Notes: generated from the sequence alone by a model not told the origin. DNA of 64,000 nucleotides from Pseudomonadota bacterium (GCA_021792555.1 JAJYUL010000004.1:82325-146324), one strand, 5' to 3'; shown: positions 8,921 through 19,926, counted from the first letter of the stretch. Numbers and translations: made by a program.

Positions 8921-9616
8921 TCAGCCTGCGGCGGGCTTGCCGCTCGGTGCGGCGCTCATGCCCGCCACGACGAACGGAACCATATGCTTGACGATCAAGT
9001 CCGGGTCGCGCGCCGACACCGCCGAGCGACCGAAGAGTTTGAGGATGTCGTTGCCGGCAAACGCATGAAACATCACGCTGAAGCCGAGGTGCAGCCGCCA
9101 GGCCACCTCCTCGCTCGAGAGCCGCGGCAGTGCGCGGCCGAGCGCGGCGGTGTAGCGCGTGACCAGATGTCCCCACTCGCGTGAGAGCGTCTCGCGCAGC
9201 TGGCGGTGGTTCTCCACCAGCACGCGCGAGAACAGCCGCACGAACACCGCCCCGCCGCGCGAGGGATCCTTCGACAGCGCGAGCGCCGGGCGCACGTAGC
9301 ACATCACCACCGCCTCGACGTCGAGCGCCGCTTTGCCGCTGGCCACGCTCGCCTCGAGAGCATCGAGCTCGCGCAGGCACTCCCGGGCCCACGGCGCGAA
9401 GCGGCGCGCGAACACCGCTTCGAACAGCGCATCCTTGGAGCGGAAGTGATAATTCACCGCCGCCAGGTTGACCCCGGCCTGCTGCGTGATCTGGCGCAGC
9501 GAGGTCGCCTCCAGGCCGAGCTCGACGAACAACCCCTCGGCCGCATCCAGGATCCGGGTGGCGGTCTCGGAATATTTCGGCTCGGGGTGGGCGTCGCTGG
9601 ACACGGAGGACTTCAC
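8921..9616 (-). CDS. TetR family transcriptional regulator (PsrA-like), likely repressor of beta-oxidation genes
   Basis: 231 residues starting at a GTG. The N-terminal helix-turn-helix (about residues 15-65) has the typical TetR pattern, with ILDAAEGLFVELG, LRQITQQAGVNLAAVNYHF and KDALFEAVF. The longer helical C-terminal domain resembles PsrA-type fatty-acid-responsive regulators, which bind acyl-CoA or free fatty acids. An inverted repeat of PsrA-box type lies 14 bp before its start (9630-9648), suggesting autoregulation and control of the fad genes downstream. The gene sits between the two multifunctional beta-oxidation genes. The PsrA assignment is family-level inference. Confidence 0.85.
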   Translation of the reverse strand: MKSSVSSDAHPEPKYSETATRILDAAEGLFVELGLEATSLRQITQQAGVNLAAVNYHFRSKDALFEAVFARRFAPWARECLRELDALEASVASGKAALDVEAVVMCYVRPALALSKDPSRGGAVFVRLFSRVLVENHRQLRETLSREWGHLVTRYTAALGRALPRLSSEEVAWRLHLGFSVMFHAFAGNDILKLFGRSAVSARDPDLIVKHMVPFVVAGMSAAPSGKPAAG

Positions 9617-9629
9617 GGGCTCGACAACT

Positions 9630-9648
9630 CAAACAGTCGTTTTAAACG
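9630..9648. promoter_or_regulatory. Palindromic operator in front of the TetR/PsrA-like gene
   Basis: The site reads CAAAC, four bases, then GTTTT, directly overlapped by a second symmetric unit CGTTT-T-AAACG (9638-9648). The first form fits the published PsrA box pattern (G/C)AAAC-N2-4-GTTT(G/C) except for the last base. It lies in the short gap (9617-9686) between the ECH-HAD fusion gene and the TetR gene, next to an unusually AT-rich tract at 9649-9665. It probably controls the TetR gene and the genes downstream of it. Binding is inferred. Confidence 0.6.
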
Positions 9649-9686
9649 TACATTTATTTTATTTCGAGGTCAAGCCGGGCGCCCGC

Positions 9687-11765
9687 TCAGCTCCAGCGGC
9701 CCCGCCCGGCCGCCTCGATCAGCCGCGGCGCGGGTCGCCAACGCATCCCGTGGCTCGGGGCAAGCCGCTCCATTGTCGCGATGACCTTCTCAAGCCCGTC
9801 CTGTTCCGCCCAGTACATCGGTCCGCCCTTGTAGGGCGGAAATCCGTAACCGTGGACGTAGACGACGTCGATGTCCCCGGGCCGGCTGGCGATGCCCTCG
9901 GCGAGGATCTTCGCCCCTTCGTTGACCAGCGGATGCAGCAGCCGTGCGAGAATCTCCTCCTCGCCGATGCTGCGCCGCTCGACCCGAAGCTCGCGCGAGA
10001 CCGCCTCGATCAGTGCCAGCGCCTCGGGATTGTGGCGCCGCTTGCCGCCCTCGTAACGATAGAAGCCGTGCCCGCTCTTGCGGCCGAGGCGGCCCTGCTC
10101 GGCCATGCGCTGCAGGATCGGCGACCAGCGCTCATCGGGCGGCAGGGCGCGGTTGCGGCGGATGGCCCAGCCGACATCGTTGCCGGCCAGATCGCGCATC
10201 GCGAGCGGCCCCATGGCGAAGCCGAATGCCTCGATGACGTCGTCGACCTGCTCGGGTGTCGCGCCCTCCTCGAGCAGCCGCTCGGCCTCCGCCCCGTAGT
10301 ACTGCAGCATGCGATTGCCGATGAATCCGTCGCAGTTGCCGGCGAGCACCGGGATTTTGCCCAGTCGCCGCGCGAGCGCCATGACGGTGAGCAGTGTCCG
10401 CGGCGAGCTCGCCGCCCCGCGCACGTTCTCCATCAGCTTCATGACGTGCGCCGGACTGAAGAAGTGCGTGCCGACCACCTGCTGCGGCCGGCCGGTCGCC
10501 GCCGCGAGTCCATCGATGTCGAGCGTCGAGGTGTTGCTGGCCAGGATGGCATGCGGCGGGGTGCTGCGGTCAAGCTTCTCGAACACCTCGCGCTTGAGCG
10601 CCGGATCCTCGAACACCGCCTCGATCGCGATGTCGACTTCCCCGAGCGCCTCATAGCGGCTCGCCGTGCTGATGCGCTCGAATGCCGCATCGGCCTGCCC
10701 GCGCGTGAGCTTGCCGCGCTCGACGCTCTGCCCGTAGAGCTCGCGGATGCGCGCACGCGCGCTCTCGAGCGCCGCCGGGGACACATCGAGCAGCGTCACC
10801 GGGATGCCGGCGCTGGCGAAGCAGATCGCGATGCCCGCGCCCATGGTCCCGGCGCCGACCACCCCGGCGCGCCGGATCGGCAGCGGCTCGACCTCCCCGC
10901 CCACATCGGGGATCCTGCGCGCGGCGCGCTCGGCATGAAACACGTGCATCAGCGCCTTGCGCTGCGGACTCTCGCGGCACTGCAGATAGTACTGGCGCTC
11001 GAGTTGGAAGGCCTCCTCGCGCCCGCGCGTGCAAGCCGCCTCGATCGCATCGACGATGCGCCAGGGCGCGAGCTGCCCGCGAAACTTGCGCTCGTGCGCG
11101 GCGCGCCAGCGCGCAAAGAGCTGCGGGTCGACGCCGGTGATCTTCTGCGCACGCTCGCTCGCAGGCGGCGGGGCACCCTCGGCGGCGAGCCGCCGGGCAC
11201 AGTCGATGGCCGCCCTCGGCGCTTCGGCGGCGATCGCATCGATCAGCCCGAGCGTCAGGGCGCGCGCCGCGCTCAGCTGCTCCCCCGAGGTGATCGCCTC
11301 GAGCGCCGCCTGCGGTCCTGCGAGGCGCGTGAAGCGCTGCGTGCCCCCAGAGCCCGGGATCAGCCCGAGTTTGACTTCCGGCAGCCCGACCCGCGCGGCC
11401 GGTGCGGCAATGCGTGCGTGGCAGGCGAGCGCGAGCTCGAAGCCCCCGCCGAGCGCGAGCCCTTCGATCGCCGCGACCGTCGGCTTGCCGAGGGACTCCA
11501 GGCGCGCGATCACATCGAGCAGAATGGGTGGTTGGAATGCCGCGCCGGAGGCGATCTCGTTGATGTCGGCGCCGGCGGGGAAACTGCCGCCGGCACCGGC
11601 GATCACCACCGCCTTGACGGCCGCATCGCCCGCCGCCCGCTCCAGGCCCGCGATCAGCCCGGTGCGCACCTCGAGGCTGAGCGCGTTGACCGGCGGATTG
11701 TCGATTTCGAGCACCGCGACATCGTGCTCGCTCAGGTAATGGGTCGGCACAGCATCTCCCAACAC
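9687..11765 (-). CDS. Enoyl-CoA hydratase / 3-hydroxyacyl-CoA dehydrogenase fusion, ECH-first (FadB/FadJ or peroxisomal MFE type)
   Basis: 692-residue bifunctional enzyme. The N-terminal crotonase domain (about 1-190) has the oxyanion-hole segment GGSFPAGADINEI and the catalytic-glutamate region LPEVKLGLIPGSGGTQR. A linker leads to a Rossmann fold with VVGAGTMGAGIAICFASAG (about 300), the HAD catalytic stretch VGTHFFSPAHVMKLME and the C-terminal domain with NCDGFIGNRML. Its end is of the peroxisomal MFE1 type (GYGFPPYKGGPMYWAE). It probably hydrates and oxidises enoyl-CoA substrates. The start ATG could also lie a few codons later. It precedes the TetR gene by 70 bp, so it is outside the immediate range of the operator unless controlled from its own promoter. 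Confidence 0.91.
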   Translation of the reverse strand: MLGDAVPTHYLSEHDVAVLEIDNPPVNALSLEVRTGLIAGLERAAGDAAVKAVVIAGAGGSFPAGADINEIASGAAFQPPILLDVIARLESLGKPTVAAIEGLALGGGFELALACHARIAAPAARVGLPEVKLGLIPGSGGTQRFTRLAGPQAALEAITSGEQLSAARALTLGLIDAIAAEAPRAAIDCARRLAAEGAPPPASERAQKITGVDPQLFARWRAAHERKFRGQLAPWRIVDAIEAACTRGREEAFQLERQYYLQCRESPQRKALMHVFHAERAARRIPDVGGEVEPLPIRRAGVVGAGTMGAGIAICFASAGIPVTLLDVSPAALESARARIRELYGQSVERGKLTRGQADAAFERISTASRYEALGEVDIAIEAVFEDPALKREVFEKLDRSTPPHAILASNTSTLDIDGLAAATGRPQQVVGTHFFSPAHVMKLMENVRGAASSPRTLLTVMALARRLGKIPVLAGNCDGFIGNRMLQYYGAEAERLLEEGATPEQVDDVIEAFGFAMGPLAMRDLAGNDVGWAIRRNRALPPDERWSPILQRMAEQGRLGRKSGHGFYRYEGGKRRHNPEALALIEAVSRELRVERRSIGEEEILARLLHPLVNEGAKILAEGIASRPGDIDVVYVHGYGFPPYKGGPMYWAEQDGLEKVIATMERLAPSHGMRWRPAPRLIEAAGRGRWS

Positions 11766-11828
11766 ACCGGGTCGCGCGATGGTAACGCGGCGCTCGCGGC
11801 TAATCGAGCCTCGCTCGCCCCTCAGCGC

Positions 11829-13700
11829 TCAGCCGATGATCTGCCGCGCCTTGAGCGCCTCGAGCACCCGCCGCGCTTCCTCCTCGGGAGCGAGCGGGCT
11901 CCTGCCGAGCACGATCTCCGGCTCCTCCGGCGGCTCGTACGGCGAATCGATGCCGGTGAAGTTCTTGATCTTGCCCTCGAGCGCGCGCGCGTACAGCCCC
12001 TTCGGGTCGCGCCGCTTGCACTCCTCGATCGGCGTGTCGACGAAGACCTCGATGAACTCCTCCGCCGGAACCAGCTCGCGCACCATGCGCCGCTCGGCGC
12101 GAAACGGCGAGATGAACGAGCACAGCACGATCGCCCCGGCGTCGACGAAGAGCTTGGCCACCTCCCCGACCCGGCGGATGTTCTCGACTCGGTCGGCGTC
12201 GGTGAAGCCCAGATCGCGGTTCAGCCCGTGACGGACGTTGTCGCCATCGAGCATGTAGGTATGCGCGCCGAGCGCGTGCAGCTCGCGCTCGACGATGTTG
12301 GCGATGGTGCTCTTGCCGGAGCCGGACAGGCCCGTGAACCACAGGATCGCCGGCCGGTGGCCGTTCAAGCGCACGCGCGCGGATTTATCGACCAGCAGCG
12401 CCTGCCTGTGGATGTTGGTCGCGCGGCGCAGCCCGAAACTGATCATGCCGGCGCCGGCGGTGGCGTTGGTGAACCGGTCGATGAGCACGAATGCGCCCGT
12501 CGCCCGGTTCTCGGCATACGGATCGAAGGCGACGGGCGTCGCGGTGGAGAGGTTGCACGCGCCAATCTCGTTCAGGCCGAGCGTCTTGGCCGCAATGTGC
12601 TCGAGGGTGTTGACGTCCGTCTTGTGCTTCAGGCTCGTGATGCGCGCCGGCACGTAGCGCGTACCGATGCGCATCAGATAGGAGCGCCCCGGCAGCATCG
12701 GCTCCTCGCTCATCCACAGCACTTCGGCGGCGAACTGATCGACCACTTCGGGGCGTGCATCCGCATGCGCGAGCACGTCTCCCCGCGCCACGTCCACGTC
12801 GTCCGCGAGCGTCACAGTGACCGCATCGCCGGCCCGGGCCTCGGACAAATCCCCGTCGGCCGTGACAATGCGCTCCACCCGGCTCTCGCGTCCGGACTCG
12901 GCCACCACCACCCGTTCGCCCGGGCGCACCACGCCCGAGGCGACGGTGCCGGCGAAGCCACGGAAGTCGAGGTCCGGCCGGTTCACCCACTGCACCGGGA
13001 AGCGCAGCGGCTTGCCGGCGAGTTCCTCGCTGACATCGAGCGCCTCGAGGTGCTCGATCAGCGTCGGCCCCTCGTACCAGGCGGTGCGCTCGGAGCGGCG
13101 GATCACGTTGTCGCCGAAGCGCGCCGAGAGCGCAATGCTGGTGATGGAGGCGAACTTCAGCGGCTCGGCGAACCCGAGGTAATCGGCGACGATGCGGTGG
13201 AAGCGCTCGCCGGAGAAATCCACCAGGTCGATCTTGTTGATCGCGAGCACCACGTGCTTGATGCCGAGCAGCGCGCAGATGTAGCTGTGCCGGCGCGTCT
13301 GGGTGAGCACGCCCTTGCGCGCATCGATCAGGATCACCGCCGCCTGGCTATTCGAGGCCCCAGTGGCCATGTTGCGCGTGTACTGCTCGTGGCCCGGGGT
13401 GTCGGCCACGATGAATGCCCGGCGCGGCGTGGCGAAGAACCGGTAGGCGACGTCGATGGTGATGCCCTGCTCGCGCTCGGCCTGCAGTCCGTCGACGAGC
13501 AGCGCCAGATCGAGATCCTCGCCCGTCGTGCCGTGCTTGCGGCTGTCGCGCTCGAGCGCCGCGAGCTGATCCTCCAGCACGAGCTGCGTGTCATAGAGCA
13601 GCCGGCCGATCAGCGTCGATTTGCCGTCATCGACCGAGCCGCAGGTGAGAAAGCGCAGCAGCCCCTTGCGCTCGGCCGCGCTGTCAGAAGTATCCGTCAC
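11829..13700 (-). CDS. cysNC: Bifunctional sulfate adenylyltransferase subunit 1 / adenylylsulfate kinase (CysN-CysC fusion)
   Basis: 623 residues. The N-terminal part is the GTPase subunit of ATP sulfurylase: P-loop GSVDDGKST (about 21-29), DTPGHEQY (about 100), NKID (155-158), then translation-factor-like beta domains. The C-terminal 167 residues are APS kinase, with the P-loop GLSGSGKST (about 457), [15 protein letters not shown] and the phosphorylation-loop stretch [12 protein letters not shown]. The protein therefore drives APS synthesis with GTP hydrolysis and then phosphorylates APS to PAPS. It overlaps the 3' end of cysD by 17 bp, which indicates translational coupling. Confidence 0.96.
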   Translation of the reverse strand: MTDTSDSAAERKGLLRFLTCGSVDDGKSTLIGRLLYDTQLVLEDQLAALERDSRKHGTTGEDLDLALLVDGLQAEREQGITIDVAYRFFATPRRAFIVADTPGHEQYTRNMATGASNSQAAVILIDARKGVLTQTRRHSYICALLGIKHVVLAINKIDLVDFSGERFHRIVADYLGFAEPLKFASITSIALSARFGDNVIRRSERTAWYEGPTLIEHLEALDVSEELAGKPLRFPVQWVNRPDLDFRGFAGTVASGVVRPGERVVVAESGRESRVERIVTADGDLSEARAGDAVTVTLADDVDVARGDVLAHADARPEVVDQFAAEVLWMSEEPMLPGRSYLMRIGTRYVPARITSLKHKTDVNTLEHIAAKTLGLNEIGACNLSTATPVAFDPYAENRATGAFVLIDRFTNATAGAGMISFGLRRATNIHRQALLVDKSARVRLNGHRPAILWFTGLSGSGKSTIANIVERELHALGAHTYMLDGDNVRHGLNRDLGFTDADRVENIRRVGEVAKLFVDAGAIVLCSFISPFRAERRMVRELVPAEEFIEVFVDTPIEECKRRDPKGLYARALEGKIKNFTGIDSPYEPPEEPEIVLGRSPLAPEEEARRVLEALKARQIIG

Positions 13701-14616
13701 GTTTCTTCTTCTCCATCGAGGCCGCCTCGTCGGTATCGATCAGCCGCCCGGAGCGCTCGGACGTGCGCGTGGCGAGCATCTCGGCGATGACCTCATCGAT
13801 CGTCGCGGCCTGGCTCTCGATCGCGGCCGACAGCGGATAGCAGCCGAGGGAGCGGAAACGCACCATGCGCACCTGCTCGCGCTCCCCGGGCTTCAGCGCC
13901 ATGCGCTCATCGTCCCGCATGATGAGCTGCCCGTCGCGCTCGATGACCGGCCGGGGCGCTGCGAAGTAAAGCGGCACCACCGGAATGTTCTGCGCGCGCG
14001 TGTACTGCCAGATGTCGAGCTCGGTCCAGTTCGAGAGCGGAAAGACCCGGATGGTCTCGCCCTGGCTGATGCGGGTGTTGTAGAGGTTCCACAGCTCGGG
14101 GCGCTGATTGCGCGGATCCCACACGTGCCCGGCGGAGCGGAACGAGAAGATGCGCTCCTTGGCGCGGCTTTTCTCCTCGTCGCGCCGCGCACCGCCGAAG
14201 GCGGCGTCGAACTGCCATTTGTCGAGCGCCTGCTTCAGCGCCTCGGTCTTCATCACCTGGGTGTGCAGCTGCGAGCCGGAGGTGATCGGGTTGATCCCGC
14301 GCGCGAGCCCGTCGGGATTGGTGTGCACGAGGAGCTTCACACCGTAGCGCGCCGATATCTGATCGCGGTGCTCGATCATGGCCCGGAACTTCCAGCCGGT
14401 GTCGATGTGCAGCAGCGGAAACGGCGGCTTCGAGGGGTAGAACGCCTTCAGCGCCAGGTGCAGCATGACGCCGGAGTCTTTGCCGATCGAGTAGAGCATC
14501 ACCGGATTGTGGAACTCGGCAACCACCTCGCGCAGGATGCCGATCGACTCGGACTCGAGCTGGCGCAGGTGCGGGGAGAGGCGCGTGCCGGAGGGGCTCG
14601 GGGTGCTCGTGCTCAT
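13684..14616 (-). CDS. cysD: Sulfate adenylyltransferase subunit 2 (CysD)
   Basis: 310-residue catalytic subunit of ATP sulfurylase, which makes APS from ATP and sulfate with CysN. The PP-loop appears as [10 protein letters not shown] (about residues 43-52). Other family features are the IDTGWKF segment, [15 protein letters not shown] (about 145-160) and a C-terminal EKKKRDGYF, the usual CysD ending. I chose the ATG at 14616 because the open frame upstream has no homology and would run into cysQ. Order cysQ-cysD-cysNC with a 4-bp gap then a 17-bp overlap indicates one operon. Confidence 0.95.
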   Translation of the reverse strand: MSTSTPSPSGTRLSPHLRQLESESIGILREVVAEFHNPVMLYSIGKDSGVMLHLALKAFYPSKPPFPLLHIDTGWKFRAMIEHRDQISARYGVKLLVHTNPDGLARGINPITSGSQLHTQVMKTEALKQALDKWQFDAAFGGARRDEEKSRAKERIFSFRSAGHVWDPRNQRPELWNLYNTRISQGETIRVFPLSNWTELDIWQYTRAQNIPVVPLYFAAPRPVIERDGQLIMRDDERMALKPGEREQVRMVRFRSLGCYPLSAAIESQAATIDEVIAEMLATRTSERSGRLIDTDEAASMEKKKRDGYF

Positions 14617-14620
14617 AGGC

Positions 14621-15433
<813 letters not shown>

Positions 15434-15480
15434 AGGATCGTTCCGTTGAAAATCCAGCGCCCAAGTCTACACAAAGCGAC

Positions 15481-15500
15481 GCCCGGCGCGCCCGCCGGGC
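15481..15500. terminator. GC-rich hairpin between yceI and cysQ
   Basis: GCCCGGCG at 15481-15488 pairs with CGCCGGGC at 15493-15500 around a 4-base loop. It follows the yceI stop codon by about 60 bp in the direction of transcription. There is no proper T tract on either strand, so a terminator role is only possible. Confidence 0.35.
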
Positions 15501-15558
15501 GCGCTCGGCCGCTCAGACTTTCGAGCTATGTGATTAGGTTCTCATGTCCCCGCGCCGC

Positions 15559-16143
15559 TCATCCCTGGCGGACGGCCTCGACCTGGATGTGCAGGCGCAC
15601 CCACATCTGAAAGCCGAACGCGCGGCCATAGGTGATGCCGTATTTGGCCCGGTTGAACTCGGCGAACGCATCCGCCCCGCAGCGGTACTGGTGGAAGAAG
15701 ACGATTTCCTTGCATTCGAAGTGCCGGATGGTGAGCGTCAGCGGCCGCGTCACCCCGTGCAGCGTGAACTTGCCGATCACACGGGTCGGTGCGCCGTACT
15801 TGAAGTCCGCGAGGCGCCCCACGTAGGTGGCCGTCGGGTACTTGGCCACATCGAGCAGCTGCGGCCCGCGGGCATCCTTGTCGAGCTGCGACTCACCGAA
15901 ATCGTCCGAGGCGGTATCCACCGTCACGTGCACCGTGCCGGTCTGCGCGGCGCGGTCGAGCACGATGGTGCAACTCGTCTTGGTGAAGATCCCGCGCCAC
16001 ACCGACAGACCGCCGAGATGATCGGTCGAGAAGCTCGGATGCGTGTGGGTTGGGTCGCACACGTAGGTCACGGGCTTGGCGAACGCCGTGCCGCAGGACA
16101 CCGCGAGCAGGGCCAGCGGCACAATGAGTTTGCTGGGACGCAT
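15559..16143 (-). CDS. YceI family periplasmic protein
   Basis: 194 residues with a clear signal peptide: basic start MRPSKL, hydrophobic core LIVPLALLAVSC and cleavage after AFA. The mature part is a lipocalin-like YceI domain (DPTHTHPSFSTDHLGG ... VTVDTAS ... GKFTLHGVTRPLTL). Family members bind isoprenoid-like lipids; some are induced by acid or osmotic stress. I chose the ATG at 16143 because an AGGAGG lies 6 bases before it. The mature domain has cysteines that are not general in the family (YVCD, TSCT, FECKE, YRCGAD). No pathway link with its neighbours is visible. Confidence 0.9.
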   Translation of the reverse strand: MRPSKLIVPLALLAVSCGTAFAKPVTYVCDPTHTHPSFSTDHLGGLSVWRGIFTKTSCTIVLDRAAQTGTVHVTVDTASDDFGESQLDKDARGPQLLDVAKYPTATYVGRLADFKYGAPTRVIGKFTLHGVTRPLTLTIRHFECKEIVFFHQYRCGADAFAEFNRAKYGITYGRAFGFQMWVRLHIQVEAVRQG

Positions 16144-16261
16144 CGAGAACCTCCTGGATGGGTGGACGCGTCCGCCGGCGGAGCCGCTCGGCACCGTCGC
16201 ACGCGGCGCGAGCCGCTAGCCTACCGGCCAGCGGCCCCGCCGCGCCAGACGTTACATGCGT

Positions 16262-17374
<1,113 letters not shown>

Positions 17375-17497
17375 TGAGAATCTCCCCCAGGTGGAATGGG
17401 GTCAGCAGCTTACGGAGGGGCACCGGCAGCAGCTTGCGAAATGGCCCATTGCACCGCCCGTCTCGGCGGAATCTGCGCCTTTCAGCCTACTTTATGG

Positions 17498-17512
17498 CAG
17501 AATATTTCGCAT
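17498..17512 (+). promoter_or_regulatory. Lrp-type binding site / -10 region overlapping the start of the Lrp gene
   Basis: CAGAATATTTCGCAT matches the E. coli Lrp consensus YAGHAWATTWTDCTR at 12 of 15 positions and ends directly before the ATG at 17513. There is no Shine-Dalgarno in the preceding bases. The AATATT at 17501-17506 could itself be a -10 element, which would give a leaderless transcript. Autoregulation by the adjacent Lrp protein is inferred. Confidence 0.45.
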
Positions 17513-17995
17513 ATGGACCTCGACCGCTACGATCACGCCATCCTGCGCCGCCTGCAGCAGGATGCCCGCATCACCAACGCGCGCCTCGCGAGCGAGGTGA
17601 GTCTGTCCGAATCGGCCTGCCTGCGCCGGGTCAAGGCGCTCGAGGACTCCGGCGTGATCGAGGGCTACACCGCCCTCATCGATCAGCACCGGGCAGGCTA
17701 TCCGGTCAACGTGTTCGTCAACATCACCCTCGACCGGCAGAGCCAGTCGGGGCTCGAGGCCTTCGAGGCGGCGGTGCGCAAGATCCCGCAGGTCATGGAG
17801 TGCTACCTGATGACCGGCGAGCACGATTACCTGCTGCGCCTGGTCGTGGCGGACCTGGACGACTTCGAGCGCATCCACAGCCAGCATCTGACCCGGCTGC
17901 CGAGCGTGGTGCGGGTACAGTCGAGCTTCGCGATGCGCACCGTGACGCGCTCGCCGGTGCTGCCGGTGCGCTCGAGCGCTCAGCGCCAGGCGTGA
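17513..17995 (+). CDS. Lrp/AsnC family transcriptional regulator, likely alanine-responsive regulator of ald
   Basis: 160 residues. The N-terminal winged helix-turn-helix (about 1-55) has the classical pattern LDRYDHAILRRLQQDARITNA followed by SLSESACLRRVKALEDSGVI. The C-terminal RAM domain has MTGEHDYLLRLVV and ends with VVRVQSSFAMRTV. Divergence from ald strongly suggests it senses an amino acid such as alanine and controls that gene, as AldR does elsewhere. I chose the ATG at 17513 because homology starts there; the frame is open further upstream. It converges with the oxidoreductase gene, with only 2 bp between the stops. Confidence 0.92.
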   Translation: MDLDRYDHAILRRLQQDARITNARLASEVSLSESACLRRVKALEDSGVIEGYTALIDQHRAGYPVNVFVNITLDRQSQSGLEAFEAAVRKIPQVMECYLMTGEHDYLLRLVVADLDDFERIHSQHLTRLPSVVRVQSSFAMRTVTRSPVLPVRSSAQRQA

Positions 17996-17997
17996 TG

Positions 17998-18996
17998 CTA
18001 GAGCACCAGCACGATCTTGCCGATGTGTCCGCCGGATTCCATCAGGGCATGCGCCTGCGCGGCCTCGGCCAGGGCGAAGCGCGCGTGAATCGGCGGGCGC
18101 AGTGATTTCGATTCGATGAGCGGCCAGACGGTCCGGCGCAGCGCCGCGGCGATCTCGCCCTTGCGCTCGACCGTCTGCGGCCTGAGCGTCGAGCCGCCGA
18201 TCATGAGCCGCTTGCCCATCACCTGCGCCAGATCGATCTCGGCCTTGCGTCCGCCCTGGGTGGCGATCACCGCGATGCGTCCTTCCGGTGCGGCCGAGGC
18301 GATGTCGCGCGCGAGGTAATCGCCGCCCACCATGTCGAGAATGACGTCCGCCCCGCGCCCCCCGGTGGCCGCAACCGTGGCCGGGACGAAGTCCTCGCGC
18401 CTGTAGTTGATCGCCGCATCCGCGCCCAGGCGCAGGCAGGCGGCACACTTCTCGTCGCTGCCCGCAGTCACCACCACGTGGGCGCCGAACGCCTTGGCGA
18501 GCAGGATGGCGGTGGTGCCGATGCCGCTCGAGCCGCCGTGCACCAGCAGCCACTCGCCCGGCTGCAGGCGCGAGCGCTCCCAGACATTGTAGTAGACGGT
18601 GAAGACGGTCTCCGGCAGCGCGGCGGCCTCCTCGACGGTGAGCCCCTTCGGGATCGGCAGGCACTGCACCGCCGGCGCGAGCGCGTACTCGGCATAGCCG
18701 CCGCCGGCCACCAGCGCGCAGACCGGATCCCCTGCCGCCCACTGCGTGACCTCAGCGCCCACCTGCACCACCTCGCCGGCGAGCTCCAGACCGGGGATGT
18801 CGCTCGCGCCCGGCGGCGGCGGATACGCGCCGCGGCGCTGCAGGACGTCGGGACGATTGACGCCCGCTGCGCGCACGCGGATCAACACCTCGCGTGCGGC
18901 GGGCTGCGGCACCGGCCGGCGGACGAGCCGCAGCACCTGCGGCCCTCCGGGCGCTGCGATCTCGACGGCATGCATCGTCGTGGGCAGTTCGTTCAT
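17998..18996 (-). CDS. NAD(P)H:quinone oxidoreductase, zinc-free MDR family
   Basis: 332 residues, typical for medium-chain quinone oxidoreductases of the QOR/PIG3 type. The N-terminal GroES-like domain has GVNRPDVLQRRGAYPPP, and the Rossmann fold has LLVHGGSSGIGTTAILLAKAFGA (about 145-165). The zinc ligands of alcohol dehydrogenases are absent. Start at ATG 18996, preceded by GGGGAGG. Its start overlaps the end of arnD by 4 bp (ATGA), so it is probably read with the arn operon even though no role in aminoarabinose transfer is known. Confidence 0.9.
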   Translation of the reverse strand: MNELPTTMHAVEIAAPGGPQVLRLVRRPVPQPAAREVLIRVRAAGVNRPDVLQRRGAYPPPPGASDIPGLELAGEVVQVGAEVTQWAAGDPVCALVAGGGYAEYALAPAVQCLPIPKGLTVEEAAALPETVFTVYYNVWERSRLQPGEWLLVHGGSSGIGTTAILLAKAFGAHVVVTAGSDEKCAACLRLGADAAINYRREDFVPATVAATGGRGADVILDMVGGDYLARDIASAAPEGRIAVIATQGGRKAEIDLAQVMGKRLMIGGSTLRPQTVERKGEIAAALRRTVWPLIESKSLRPPIHARFALAEAAQAHALMESGGHIGKIVLVL

Positions 18997-19895
18997 GCGT
19001 GCGCCTCCCCTTGCACGGCGAGCGTACCGGAGCGTCCCGGGACGCTGCCACTCTCGATCGCACAGCGCGGCAGGCGCGCCGGATCGAGCGTCGCAGCATA
19101 GGTCGCCATATCCGTCAACCGCGCGCCCCGCTCGCGCCATGCGTGCAGCAGCCGCTCGAAGCCCTCGAGGTAGGCGCCGCCTTCGAGCTCAGCGTGCAGG
19201 GTAAACACGTGATCGCCCCCGCCGTCGCTCAAGCGCAGCAGGTGCTCGATCGGATCGGCTCCGGGCAGGTCCTCCCGGCCAATCAACTCATCGAGCGTCG
19301 GCAGCGTGGTCGGCAGCTGCGGCACCGCAATGTCGTGGCCGTCGAGGAACGGGATGAACGGGGAGTTTCCGCGGGTATCCGAGGCGTAGCGGAAGCCGGC
19401 CTCGGCCTGCAGCTGCGGCACGTAGCGGTTGACCTGCCAGCCGGCCGCGCCGTGCGCCACGGGCTCTCGGCCGAACACGCGCGTGAACTCCGCGCGCGCC
19501 AGCTCCAGCTGGCGGCGGGTCCACTCGCGGCTCGCGCGCGCAACCCCGTCCTGCCATTTGACGTGATCCCAGGTATGCACGCCGACTTCGAAGCCGCGTG
19601 CATCGATGCTCCTCAGCACCGCCTCACAGCGCCGCCCGATGCGCGGACCGGGCAACAGCACGCCGTAAAGCAGCGTGCGCACGCCGTAGTGGCTCACGAC
19701 GGAGGTGCGGCGCACCTTGCCGAGAAATCCGCGCCGGAACACCCGCTTGATCGCGCGCCCCGTGTGATCCGGACCCAGCGTAAAGAGAAAGGTCGCCCGT
19801 GCCCCACAGCGCTCGAGTGCCGCCGCAAGCCTCGGCACCCCGTCCAGGGTGCCACGGTACGTATCGACGTCGATCTTCAGCGCTATCGTGGTCAC
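18993..19895 (-). CDS. arnD: 4-deoxy-4-formamido-L-arabinose-phosphoundecaprenol deformylase (ArnD)
   Basis: 300 residues, polysaccharide-deacetylase (NodB) fold. ArnD removes the formyl group from undecaprenyl-phosphate-formamidoarabinose at the inner membrane. The ALKIDVDTYRGT start carries the catalytic aspartates, GVHTWDHVKWQD (about 105) the metal-binding histidines, and the C-terminal part has VFTLHAELEGG. These match ArnD rather than general chitin deacetylases. The neighbours ArnA, ArnB, ArnC and ArnT support the call. It lies 31 bp after the formyltransferase gene. Confidence 0.94.
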   Translation of the reverse strand: MTTIALKIDVDTYRGTLDGVPRLAAALERCGARATFLFTLGPDHTGRAIKRVFRRGFLGKVRRTSVVSHYGVRTLLYGVLLPGPRIGRRCEAVLRSIDARGFEVGVHTWDHVKWQDGVARASREWTRRQLELARAEFTRVFGREPVAHGAAGWQVNRYVPQLQAEAGFRYASDTRGNSPFIPFLDGHDIAVPQLPTTLPTLDELIGREDLPGADPIEHLLRLSDGGGDHVFTLHAELEGGAYLEGFERLLHAWRERGARLTDMATYAATLDPARLPRCAIESGSVPGRSGTLAVQGEAHA

Positions 19896-19926
19896 TGTAT
19901 GCCCGACTCCCTCGGCGGCCGGCTCC

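Noticed and set aside
5931..9068. Open frame of 1045 codons on the plus strand
   Set aside because: Antisense to the thiolase and HAD-ECH genes, same low-complexity composition, no motif.
9468..13790. Very long open frame of 1440 codons on the plus strand
   Set aside because: It lies antisense to the multifunctional beta-oxidation gene and cysNC, is Arg/Ala/Glu/His-rich and has no domain similarity; it is the usual mirror frame in GC-rich DNA.
15481..15500. Riboswitch before the cysteine/sulfate genes
   Set aside because: Only a simple GC hairpin is present; no conserved multi-helix pattern of a SAM or similar riboswitch was recognised.
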